Shown: positions 1 through 5,232 of the stretch, piece by piece
How the letters are laid out: each line of letters begins with the position of its first letter
Position numbering within the stretch: the first letter of the stretch is position 1
The notes under the pieces: model-generated
Told to the model about the DNA's origin: nothing
The model's database searches: none
What the model saw: only the letters and a program-made list of their open reading frames with translations
Position numbers and translations under genes: made by a program
DNA from: an uncultured Lachnospiraceae bacterium
GTDB taxonomy: Bacteria; Bacillota; Clostridia; Lachnospirales; Lachnospiraceae
Reading direction: 5' to 3'
NCBI GenBank assembly: GCA_902783305.1
Contig: CACZQU010000102.1
Coordinates: 1 to 5,232, forward strand
DNA: 5,232 nucleotides

Positions 1-2
1 CA

Positions 3-63
3 GTGCAAAAAGCCATGCTCCACTGCGAGCTTGCTCACAAGTGGAGTGATGGATTCTTTGCAC
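3..63. repeat. Imperfect long hairpin, left block of the element
   Basis: GTGCAAA (3-9) pairs with TTTGCAC (57-63), CCAT (13-16) with ATGG (49-52), CTCCACT (18-24) with AGTGGAG (40-46), and GAGC (27-30) with GCTC (33-36) at the tip. Only small internal loops separate the paired segments, so about 61 bases fold into one rod. The 57-63 arm repeats the TTTGCAC core of the element's right end, so bases 3-9 have two competing partners: 57-63 or 215-221. Confidence 0.55.
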
Positions 64-119
64 GCCCCTATATTCGTATGGAGTGGGGGAGGGATCCCAT
101 GGAATACGAATATAGGGGC
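64..119. repeat. Perfect 16-bp inverted repeat hairpin, central block
   Basis: GCCCCTATATTCGTAT (64-79) is the exact reverse complement of ATACGAATATAGGGGC (104-119), with 24 bases between. The loop contains the palindrome GGGATCCC (91-98) and a smaller ATGG/CCAT pair (78-81 / 97-100). The hairpin starts on the base after the first one ends, so the two could stack coaxially. There is no T-run after either arm, so it does not look like an intrinsic terminator. Confidence 0.7.
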
Positions 120-120
120 A

Positions 121-203
121 GGATTGTGGGGCGCTGTGCGTCCAGTGGACGCACGTTTAGTGCCGACCGAAGCGGAGCGTAGACGCGAAGCGCGGAACAA
201 TCC
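121..203. repeat. Branched fold, right block of the element
   Basis: GGATTGT (121-127) pairs with ACAATCC (197-203), followed inward by GCGC (131-134) with GCGC (190-193). Inside lies the hairpin GTGCGTCCA-G-TGGACGCAC (136-154), a 9-bp palindrome with a single central base; as RNA it would open a small loop. The segment 165-195 is rich in CG and GAAGCG-like repeats and could form a second small arm. The closing helix is convincing by eye; the inner fold of the second arm is not resolved. Confidence 0.5.
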
Positions 204-334
204 GTAGGAGTCATTTTGCACTGCAATCATGGATTATTTCACTCTAAACCCTTCTTTCTTTTGCTCCTTCTATCATTCACCTCCTTTTGGTGCTATATTG
301 CCTTGTCCTCTGTTCTTTTTCTGTGGAAAACGCT

Positions 335-363
335 GTGACCGCATAAAAACCCTGCTTTATAAA
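335..363 (+). promoter_or_regulatory. Candidate sigma-A-type promoter for the operon
   Basis: GTGACC (335-340) matches four of six bases of TTGACA. After a 17-bp spacer, TATAAA (358-363) matches five of six bases of TATAAT. Transcription would begin near base 370 and give a leader of about 90 bases before the start at 462. A weaker alternative is TTGAAG (392-397) with TATGAA (414-419) at 16-bp spacing. Chosen by eye; a 5'-end map would decide. Confidence 0.4.
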
Positions 364-450
364 AATCCGGGCAAGAGAAAATGGGATAATATTGAAGTGG
401 GGAAAAAGTACTTTATGAATCACGTAAAGGGACTCTACATAAAACTATTC

Positions 451-456
451 AGGGAG
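451..456 (+). promoter_or_regulatory. Ribosome binding site of the 462-2015 gene
   Basis: AGGGAG lies five bases before the ATG at 462. The alternative in-frame ATG at 480 has no comparable purine run at the right distance, so the upstream start is preferred. The signal peptide works with either start. Confidence 0.6.
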
Positions 457-461
457 AACTC

Positions 462-2015
462 ATGAGAAGAAATTATCACATGAAAAGGATATGCGCTGCC
501 TTTCTTACTATTTTGGCAGGAATCTCAACAGGAATCGTTCTGATTCCGGAACCAAAAACAGTATCGGCTGCTGCAGAAAAAACAAGATCAGTCGGAGACG
601 GCTATTCGGAAGCGAAAGAGATACCATATGCATCTGGGAGCGTTGACCAGCTGTCTGATATCGAAAGGTTTGAAATTGGGGATATTGCCGTTTATGCCTT
701 TGAGGCAGGGACAGATATGGAGGCAGTCGAGGAGTCTTTCCGTCTTTATCAGGACGCAGTGTCTTCGGTATCTGGTCTTGTGCTGCAGGCAAATCTGAAT
801 GGGGCGGTCAGTATCTACAGGGCTGACCAGCTGATCGCCTATATAAAGGTAATTAACAGGGATAATGGGGATTATAATCTTCTGGTTATGATTCCCACAG
901 GAGAGGAGCAGAAAACAGAAGAGGATCTGGAAGCAGTAACAGAAGACTGCTTTTTGGCTTTGGAGAATGAGGACAGATATCAGACTGCCCTGGAACTGCT
1001 GCAGACAGCGGATGAGAATAGGAATCCCAGATCCTGCTATCAGGAGGCTATGGAAGGTTTCCTGGAATCAGGGGATTACAAAGACAGTGAAATGCTTTTG
1101 GAACAAGCCCGTTATGATCTGGCCTGCGACTATTTCTATAACAGGGAATATGATAAGGCAAAGGTTTATCTGGAAGAAAGTTCTCCGGATTATGAGGATA
1201 CAGCAGCCTTGCTGGAAATCTGTAAGGATTACCTGTTTCCGTATGAGCTGCTTTACGACCAGGCCATGAAGGTTTTTGAAGCGGGCGATCCGGTTACGGC
1301 CCTCTCACTGCTTGAAAGCCTGGACAAATATGAGAGGAAAAATGAAGCTGTAAGTAAGATTCTGGAAGCATGCCCGTATATCGAGACAAAGCCGGGAGAT
1401 GAAATAACTCTGGGCTCTTATAAGAATTATCCGATCAAATGGCAGGTGCTGGCAAAAGAAAATGGCAGACTTCTCCTGATAGCGAAACACAAAATTGAAA
1501 GCTTGCCATATCATGAAAAAAGATCCAGAATTACCTGGAAAAAGTGTACGCTGCGAAAGTGGCTGAATCAGGATTTTCTGGAACAGAGTTTTTCCGGCCA
1601 GGAGAGAAAACTGATTCAAGCCGTAACGGTCACGAATGAAGCTAATCCGGTTTTTGATACTCCAGGAGGAGAAGACAGCAGAGACAGGGTTTTTCTTCTC
1701 AGTCTGAGGGAAGCGGAACAATATTTTTCTTCAGAGGAAGAAAGAATTGCTTCTCCGGAGCACAATCTCCCGAAGACCTGGGAAGAAAATGTCGATTATG
1801 AAGAGATTGCATCAAGCTGGCTGCTTCGTACACCGGGAGTGAAAGAGAATTCCGTGTGCATGGTCACTTCTTTTGGCTGGATTTCCGGAAAAGGCGGATT
1901 TCTTCAGGCTTCCGCAGAAGAAGGCGGCGGCGGTTTTTATGTAGATGCGCCCAATGGGATCCGTCCGGCAATGTGGATTGACCCGAATGTTCCCCTGATC
2001 ATGAATGTCGGATAG
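462..2015 (+). CDS. Secreted TPR-like / DUF6273-domain protein, first paralogue
   Basis: A 517-residue exported protein of unknown function. Residues 1-36 form a Sec signal peptide: basic start, hydrophobic core at about 10-28, likely cleavage after VSA (34-36). Residues about 47-165 are an alpha/beta domain shared with the next gene. Residues about 170-300 are helical and TPR-like, with GDYKDS (204-209) and YEDT (244-247) motifs. Residues about 313-507 match my recollection of the DUF6273 domain: KWQVL (326-330), LPYHE (348-352), TW..C.LRKWLN (358-369), ENP-like NP (395-396), FLLS (411-414), SWLLRTPG (452-459) and GIRPAMWI (499-506). There is no transmembrane tail, lipobox or LPXTG motif, so it is probably released or held by partners. 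It is first in an apparent operon with two other secreted proteins. The domain name is from memory of family motifs; the biochemical role is not known, and no catalytic residue is evident. Confidence 0.9.
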   Translation: MRRNYHMKRICAAFLTILAGISTGIVLIPEPKTVSAAAEKTRSVGDGYSEAKEIPYASGSVDQLSDIERFEIGDIAVYAFEAGTDMEAVEESFRLYQDAVSSVSGLVLQANLNGAVSIYRADQLIAYIKVINRDNGDYNLLVMIPTGEEQKTEEDLEAVTEDCFLALENEDRYQTALELLQTADENRNPRSCYQEAMEGFLESGDYKDSEMLLEQARYDLACDYFYNREYDKAKVYLEESSPDYEDTAALLEICKDYLFPYELLYDQAMKVFEAGDPVTALSLLESLDKYERKNEAVSKILEACPYIETKPGDEITLGSYKNYPIKWQVLAKENGRLLLIAKHKIESLPYHEKRSRITWKKCTLRKWLNQDFLEQSFSGQERKLIQAVTVTNEANPVFDTPGGEDSRDRVFLLSLREAEQYFSSEEERIASPEHNLPKTWEENVDYEEIASSWLLRTPGVKENSVCMVTSFGWISGKGGFLQASAEEGGGGFYVDAPNGIRPAMWIDPNVPLIMNVG

Positions 2016-2023
2016 AGGCATTC

Positions 2024-2083
2024 ATGGGAGTGGATGATATCAGGGAGAAAAGATTCAGGATGAGGAAAGGAGAATCAATGTGA
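2024..2083 (+). CDS. Possible 19-codon coupling ORF between the two paralogues
   Basis: The frame reads MGVDDIREKRFRMRKGESM and ends at TGA (2081-2083). AGAGG (2014-2018) lies five bases before its ATG. Its last codon and stop, ATGTGA, overlap the GTG start of the next gene at 2080, an arrangement seen in translational coupling. The peptide is short, charged and not recognisable. It may be a leader that delivers ribosomes to the next start, or simply a chance frame in a 64-base gap. The next gene also has its own strong ribosome binding site, which weakens the need for coupling. Confidence 0.2.
   Translation: MGVDDIREKRFRMRKGESM
2066..2072 (+). promoter_or_regulatory. Ribosome binding site that decides a GTG start
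   Basis: AAAGGAG lies seven bases before the GTG at 2080. The ATG two bases earlier (2078) is followed at once by TGA and cannot start this gene. The next in-frame ATG (2113) would remove the basic part of the signal peptide and has no good site before it. GTG at 2080 is therefore the best start. Confidence 0.7.
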
Positions 2084-3888
2084 GCGGAAAGCAATTGGGG
2101 AAAACAGCATGGATGATCGCTTTGCTGATGTTTATCATATACACGGTTCCGGCGCATGCGGGAAAAACCTGTAAATACGTCGACTGGAATGGGAATGTAT
2201 GCGGAAGAGCATGTACCCATTATGACAACTATTGTGATACGCATTATCGTGAATTATATGAGGCTCTTGAAGGATATGCTGCCTTTGCGGAAAGATATAA
2301 TCAAATCGCTGATGAATACAACAGCCAGTCGGGCGGTTCGTCATATGGAGGAAGCTCTTCCTACGGATCGGGCAGTTCATCTTATGGAGGCAATTCATCC
2401 TATGGGTCGGGAAGCAGTTCTTCCAAAAGGAAAAGCTCATCGACACCCAGGCCGACGCCGACACCTAAGTATATTGGAAAAGTATATCCGGAAGCAGCCT
2501 CGATGGCAGATGCTGCAGATTGCGTGAAGGAATTATCGGATACTGTAAAGCTGGATAAGGGAAATCTCACCGCATATGTATACAAAGCAGGAGCAGATGC
2601 GTCGAAAGCAAATCAGGTATTTCGTGACTATCAGAATGTTCTGACATCAAAATGCGACCTGACGTTGCGGAGTGATCTTTCCGGTTCGATCAGTGTCTGT
2701 GATTCGGCGGATTTCATCGCATTTATGAAAATGATTGTCTTGCCTGGCGGTGATTTTGGCCTTCTGGTTATCATCCCGAACATCGGTCCCGGTCAGGCAG
2801 ATGAAACCATCTGTAGAAATGCGGTTGACCTGGTATATGAAGATCTTGAGAAGGGGGATGATTATGACCTTGCGCTTTCTTATCTGAAGGATACAGAGAC
2901 GGATTCCGGAAAGCTGACCGAATATGAAAAAGCGGAAGAGATTTTTTCCCGCCTTGGCTCCTATAAAGACAGTAAGGAACTGAGTAGAAAAGCCCGTTAC
3001 TTGCAGGCCAGAGAGCATTTTTTGTCCGGAGAATACGAGGATACCGTGGATCTGTTCAAAAACGGTTCTGATGGTCTTGAAGCTTATGAAGATTCTTCCG
3101 ATATCCTTGCCATCTGCGAGGATATCATAGCTTCGGAAAACGTAGTGCTTGACGGAGCTCAAAAGCTTCTGGACGCCGGTCACCCGGATGCGGCGCTTGA
3201 ACTCCTTCTGCAAATAAACGGGAGAGAAAAAACCGAAAAGGAAATCAGCTCGATCCGGGAATCATATCCTTTTCTCGAAGCAATGCCTGGGGATATCATC
3301 TCCTTCGGGACTTATGACGGCACCACTATAGAATGGCGGGTGCTTGACAGGAAGAATACGGATCTCTTTCTTATTACCGACAAGGTAATTGAAACTCTGC
3401 CTTATCATAATGCGGATACGGATGTCACCTGGGAAACCTGTTCCTTAAGAAAGTGGCTCAACAATGAATTCCTGAAGAAATGCTTTACGAGAAACGAATA
3501 CCGTCTGATAAAGAAAGTGACCGTGAAGAATGAAGAGAATCCGGTGTATCAGACAAGCGGCGGTTCCAATACAAAAGATAAGGCCTTTTTGCTTAGTGCC
3601 GCTGAAGTTCAGGAGTATTTTCCGACAGAGAAAGAGAGAATGGTTTTTTCAGGGAATCCGGCGGGGAATCATTCCGGGACAGGCCAGAGAACCTGGTCTT
3701 TGCGGACGCCTGGAAAAGACGGCTCCAGAAACTGTACTGTCTGGAATGATGGGGTCATCCTTGGCATACCAGAAGAGAAAAAAACGGTTTCGGATGTTTT
3801 TTTGGAAGGACTCAGCGTAACGGCCAGAGAAGGGATCCGTCCGGCTATCTGGATGAAGGCAGGGATTCCTCTGGAACAGGAAGAATAA
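2080..3888 (+). CDS. Secreted Cys/His-rich, TPR-like / DUF6273-domain protein, second paralogue
   Basis: A 602-residue exported protein of unknown function, a full-length paralogue of the preceding gene with an extra N-terminal segment. The signal peptide is about 1-27, with cleavage after AHA. Residues 31-55 carry C31, C41, C45, H47, C52 and H55, a possible zinc-binding or disulfide-bonded knot. A Gly/Ser/Tyr repeat (87-112) and a Thr/Pro linker (about 121-130) follow. Residues 136-255 are the shared alpha/beta domain. Residues 260-400 are TPR-like with GSYKDS (293-298) and YEDS (336-339). Residues about 404-595 are DUF6273-like: EWRVL (418-422), LPYH (440-443), TWETC.LRKWLN (450-461), NPVY (487-490), FLLS (503-506), WSLRTPG (539-545) and GIRPAIWM (585-592). 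The linker suggests the Cys/His head is held away from the body, for example towards a wall or surface ligand. It starts with GTG, 64 bp after the first paralogue. No enzymatic motif is recognised; the DUF assignment is from remembered motifs. Confidence 0.9.
   Translation: MSGKQLGKTAWMIALLMFIIYTVPAHAGKTCKYVDWNGNVCGRACTHYDNYCDTHYRELYEALEGYAAFAERYNQIADEYNSQSGGSSYGGSSSYGSGSSSYGGNSSYGSGSSSSKRKSSSTPRPTPTPKYIGKVYPEAASMADAADCVKELSDTVKLDKGNLTAYVYKAGADASKANQVFRDYQNVLTSKCDLTLRSDLSGSISVCDSADFIAFMKMIVLPGGDFGLLVIIPNIGPGQADETICRNAVDLVYEDLEKGDDYDLALSYLKDTETDSGKLTEYEKAEEIFSRLGSYKDSKELSRKARYLQAREHFLSGEYEDTVDLFKNGSDGLEAYEDSSDILAICEDIIASENVVLDGAQKLLDAGHPDAALELLLQINGREKTEKEISSIRESYPFLEAMPGDIISFGTYDGTTIEWRVLDRKNTDLFLITDKVIETLPYHNADTDVTWETCSLRKWLNNEFLKKCFTRNEYRLIKKVTVKNEENPVYQTSGGSNTKDKAFLLSAAEVQEYFPTEKERMVFSGNPAGNHSGTGQRTWSLRTPGKDGSRNCTVWNDGVILGIPEEKKTVSDVFLEGLSVTAREGIRPAIWMKAGIPLEQEE
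2338..2415 (+). repeat. In-frame 39-bp tandem repeat, two copies, encoding a Gly/Ser/Tyr linker
   Basis: Units 2338-2376 and 2377-2415 encode SSYGGSSSYGSGS and SSYGGNSSYGSGS. The protein copies differ at one residue, but the DNA copies differ at many synonymous positions, so the repeat is either old or kept at the protein level. Each unit is itself a pair of SSYG-type half units. Unit number may vary between strains. Confidence 0.75.
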
Positions 3889-3911
3889 GTGACAGGCATG
3901 GAGATATTGCA

Positions 3912-4607
3912 ATGAAAAAAAAGCTTTTTCTGATCATAGGGGGAATCCTCATTGCTGTCGGATGGTTAGACGCAGGAATATCTGCAAAAGCATCCTCTGC
4001 GGATGACCGGTTAGATGAATATATCTCTTCACAGGAAGAGAACAGGGTACGGGATCCGCTTGTCCTGACTTATCAGGAAGCGGTTCTTCTTATGGAGGAA
4101 GGGAAAAACAGGGAAGCCTTGCTGCAATTTTCAAAGTTTATGGATTATAAAGATTCAAAAGTCCTTGCAGAGGAAGCGTTGAAAAACTGCGGTACATGGG
4201 TATCCATATCGGATGGCTATGAAATGATGCTGCCTGCGGGATGGATTCTGGAATCTTCCGATGAGCCTGAATCGAATGTAAAAAGCAGATATCGATGGGT
4301 TGGCCTTGAAGATAATATGCCAACGATTCTTGTTTCAACTTACTACAAGTACACATATCCGACAAAAGAACTGGAAGAGGACTACCGGAAAAGAAATGTC
4401 CATGAAAAAATGGAGCTGAAAAACTATAACGGGATCGATGTGATACTGAATCTGGATTATGGGGAACCCATGCTGACATGGTCCGACCCTGAAATAGGTT
4501 TGATGTATGTGGTTTCATGCGCTACATACAAAGAGTTGACCGAACAGGAAGTAACAGAGATGGTTCCGTATTTCTGTTTGATTCTTGAGACATTAAAACA
4601 ATCTTAA
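3912..4607 (+). CDS. Secreted 231-residue protein with YKDS helical motif and PsbP/DUF1795-like domain
   Basis: I do not recognise a named gene. The start follows GGAG (3900-3903) by eight bases, 23 bp after the second paralogue, so it is probably the last gene of the operon. Residues 1-27 look like a signal peptide (KKK start, hydrophobic core at 5-19, likely cleavage after AKA at 25-27), although an uncleaved membrane anchor is possible. Residues about 53-92 form a helical pair ending in DYKDSKVLAEEA (78-89), closely matching the motif in both upstream proteins. Residues about 98-229 alternate strands and helices, beginning YEMMLPAGW (103-111), a pattern like the PsbP/Mog1/DUF1795 fold, where a strand leads into an LP.GW turn. 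The tail LTEQEVTEMVPYF (209-221) would be a final helix. DUF6273 is absent. The fold is an inference from pattern; ligand and partner are unknown, though shared motifs and operon position suggest it acts outside the membrane with the other two. Confidence 0.85.
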   Translation: MKKKLFLIIGGILIAVGWLDAGISAKASSADDRLDEYISSQEENRVRDPLVLTYQEAVLLMEEGKNREALLQFSKFMDYKDSKVLAEEALKNCGTWVSISDGYEMMLPAGWILESSDEPESNVKSRYRWVGLEDNMPTILVSTYYKYTYPTKELEEDYRKRNVHEKMELKNYNGIDVILNLDYGEPMLTWSDPEIGLMYVVSCATYKELTEQEVTEMVPYFCLILETLKQS

Positions 4608-4723
4608 CCTGGCAAGATTCCGTGATCCATCTGGAAGTTGAAAAGCAGCTGGAGATCGGAAAGCACCTTATGGCTAAGCATATCCGCTTCATCGTTGATG
4701 CTATGCGTGTCCATATGGTTAAC
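4589..4723 (+). pseudogene. Possible remnant of an unrecognised coding sequence
   Basis: Just after the third gene's stop, one frame reads WQDSVIHLEVEKQLEIGK (4610-4663) and continues HLMAKHIRFIVDAMRVHMVNKR (split here for reading: HLMAKHIRFIVD, then AMRVHMVNKR). It is helix-like and uses ordinary codons, and looks more protein-like than the neighbouring intergenic DNA. It has no start with a ribosome binding site and merges into the terminator stem with no stop. It could be the tail of a gene truncated by a past deletion. I could not place the family, and chance is possible. Confidence 0.2.
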
Positions 4724-4763
4724 AAAAGGTTCGTATCCACATCAGGTGGAAACGAACCTTTTT
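4724..4763 (+). terminator. Intrinsic terminator, probably bidirectional
   Basis: AAAAGGTTCGT (4724-4734) pairs exactly with ACGAACCTTTT (4752-4762). After one mismatch, TCCAC/GTGGA (4736-4740 / 4746-4750) extends the stem around a five-base loop. A run of five T (4759-4763) ends the + strand copy, and four T would end the - strand copy. It lies between the + strand operon and the convergent - strand gene, so it probably ends transcription from both sides. Confidence 0.8.
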
Positions 4764-4819
4764 GCATATACGCCGCTTTTATCGATTTTCAATCACGCAG
4801 CAACGCATTTTTCAGAAGC

Positions 4820-5232
4820 TTATTTTACCGTAGCGTTAAGAACATTGGACCATGCGGAATAATAATTGACCTTATTTACGGTTTTATAAGTACGGATACG
4901 GACGTAGTATCTCTTTTTGGAGGTAAGACTTGTCAGTACGGCAGACACCTTCGAAGCTCCGGAAATTTTCTTCGTCTTCTGTCCCGTCTTGAAATCTTTT
5001 CTGGTAGAATACTGAATCACATATCCGCTTACTCTGGAATTCTTGGACCATTTAACGGTCATCTTCTTTGCGGCATTGCTTTTGGCATAGGTGAGCTTGA
5101 CAGCAGCAGGGTTTACCTTGATGGTGACCTTTTTTGTCTCCGCTGTGTAATTTGCGGTTGCCCCTGCTTTCACAGTGATTGTGACAGTACCGACAAAGTT
5201 TTTCTGGATGGTAACCTTTCCTGTGCTGGTTA
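4820..5232 (-). CDS. C-terminal end of a Big/fibronectin-III cell-surface protein (5' end outside window)
   Basis: The frame is open from the window's right edge to TAA (4820-4822), giving at least 136 residues. No true start is visible: the GTG at 5171-5173 is an internal valine, because the frame continues upstream as coherent protein. The first 39 visible residues resemble the last strands of a bacterial Ig-like (Big) domain, with GKVTI near the edge and KKVTIKV (33-39). The rest is a fibronectin type III-like module with VKW (59-61), YVIQYS (70-75), YYVRIRTYK (108-116) and a closing YYSAWSNV (123-130). This arrangement is common in secreted adhesin or enzyme-anchoring proteins of Lachnospiraceae, where the Fn3 unit is an accessory binding or spacer module. 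The working domain lies outside the window. It converges on the + strand operon and shares the terminator between them. Confidence 0.85.
   Translation of the reverse strand, partial: TSTGKVTIQKNFVGTVTITVKAGATANYTAETKKVTIKVNPAAVKLTYAKSNAAKKMTVKWSKNSRVSGYVIQYSTRKDFKTGQKTKKISGASKVSAVLTSLTSKKRYYVRIRTYKTVNKVNYYSAWSNVLNATVK

Larger units (their letters stand above)
1..223. repeat. Structured intergenic repeat-like element with 10-bp terminal inverted repeats
   Basis: The stretch is bounded by CAGTGCAAAA (1-10) and its exact reverse complement TTTTGCACTG (214-223). Inside are three successive foldable blocks: 3-63, 64-119 and 121-203. No open frame in it looks coding, and it is more GC-rich than the AT-rich leader that follows. 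The pattern of short terminal inverted repeats around a hairpin-rich non-coding core fits a MITE-like or other dispersed intergenic repeat, or a structured RNA. From memory, similar GC-rich hairpin blocks sit between genes in gut Lachnospiraceae, but I cannot confirm a match here. The left end coincides with the window edge, so a target-site duplication cannot be checked and the element could extend further left. The inverted repeats are seen directly; the mobile-element reading is inference. Confidence 0.6.
224..461 (+). other. AT-rich intergenic leader without a convincing gene
   Basis: This non-coding stretch lies between the structured element and the first operon gene. It contains a candidate promoter (335-363), a perfect 10-bp palindrome AAAGTACTTT (405-414) that could be chance or an operator, and a 16-codon open frame (415-465) whose stop overlaps the first gene's start. 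A longer frame from base 229 is rich in Phe, Cys and Pro, has no ribosome binding site, and is not credible as a protein. I see no tRNA, riboswitch or attenuator fold here. Confidence 0.5.

Noticed and set aside
64..119. The 16-bp hairpin as an intrinsic terminator of an upstream gene
   Set aside because: Neither arm is followed by a T-run, and the 24-base loop is too large for a typical terminator.
1..223. CRISPR array
   Set aside because: The repeats are inverted, not regularly spaced direct repeats with unique spacers.
405..414. AAAGTACTTT palindrome as an operator
   Set aside because: A 10-bp AT-rich palindrome is expected by chance in such sequence, and there is no regulator gene or second copy nearby.
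229..465. A 78-codon open frame upstream of the first gene
   Set aside because: No ribosome binding site before base 229, an implausible Phe/Cys/Pro-rich composition, and the likely promoter lies inside it.
1305..1721. A 138-codon frame on the - strand
   Set aside because: It lies wholly opposite the first paralogue, whose domains are clearly coding there; it has no ribosome site or family resemblance.
1815..1980. Target region of a diversity-generating retroelement
   Set aside because: No reverse transcriptase, no template repeat, and no adenine-biased substitution pattern between the paralogues can be seen in this window.
2647..3213. A 188-codon frame on the - strand
   Set aside because: Antisense shadow of the second paralogue's conserved domains; no independent coding evidence.
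4638..4862. A 74-codon + strand frame through the terminator
   Set aside because: It crosses the terminator stem and overlaps the end of the convergent Fn3 gene; composition is not protein-like after the first part.
4764..5232. A + strand frame that stays open to the window edge
   Set aside because: It is in codon register with the - strand Fn3 gene and is explained as its antisense shadow.

Overview
The window looks like chromosome from a Gram-positive gut-type member of the Clostridia, most likely Lachnospiraceae. The evidence is moderate GC content, strong AGGAG-type ribosome binding sites, Sec signal peptides with short lysine/arginine starts, DUF6273-type domains, and a Big/fibronectin-III surface protein of the kind common in that family. 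This placement is inferred from family resemblance, not from a marker gene.

Layout. Bases 1-223 hold no gene. They form a compact, highly folded repeat-like element bounded by a perfect 10-bp inverted repeat (1-10 / 214-223) and filled with nested hairpins, including a perfect 16-bp stem (64-79 / 104-119). Bases 224-461 are an AT-rich leader with one reasonable sigma-A-type promoter (335-363). An apparent three-gene operon follows on the + strand. Its first two genes (462-2015 and 2080-3888) encode secreted paralogues of 517 and 602 residues, each with a shared N-terminal alpha/beta domain, a TPR-like helical middle with YKDS/YED[ST] motifs, and a C-terminal DUF6273-like domain. The second also has a Cys/His-rich segment and a Gly/Ser/Tyr repeat linker inserted after its signal peptide. 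The third gene (3912-4607, 231 residues) encodes a smaller secreted protein with the same YKDS helical motif followed by a PsbP/DUF1795-like alpha/beta domain. The gaps are 64 and 23 bp with no terminator between genes.

Bases 4608-4723 contain a short stretch that reads like a leftover piece of a coding sequence. A strong stem-loop terminator (4724-4763) then separates the operon from a convergent gene on the - strand (4820-5232), which is the C-terminal end of a Big/Fn3 cell-surface protein that runs off the window.

How the genes may work together. All three operon products carry export signals and share building blocks in different orders, so they look like a duplicated and rearranged extracytoplasmic protein set. 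No catalytic residues are recognisable and no substrate can be named. The best candidates for something undescribed are this shuffled three-protein secreted cassette and the folded element upstream of it.
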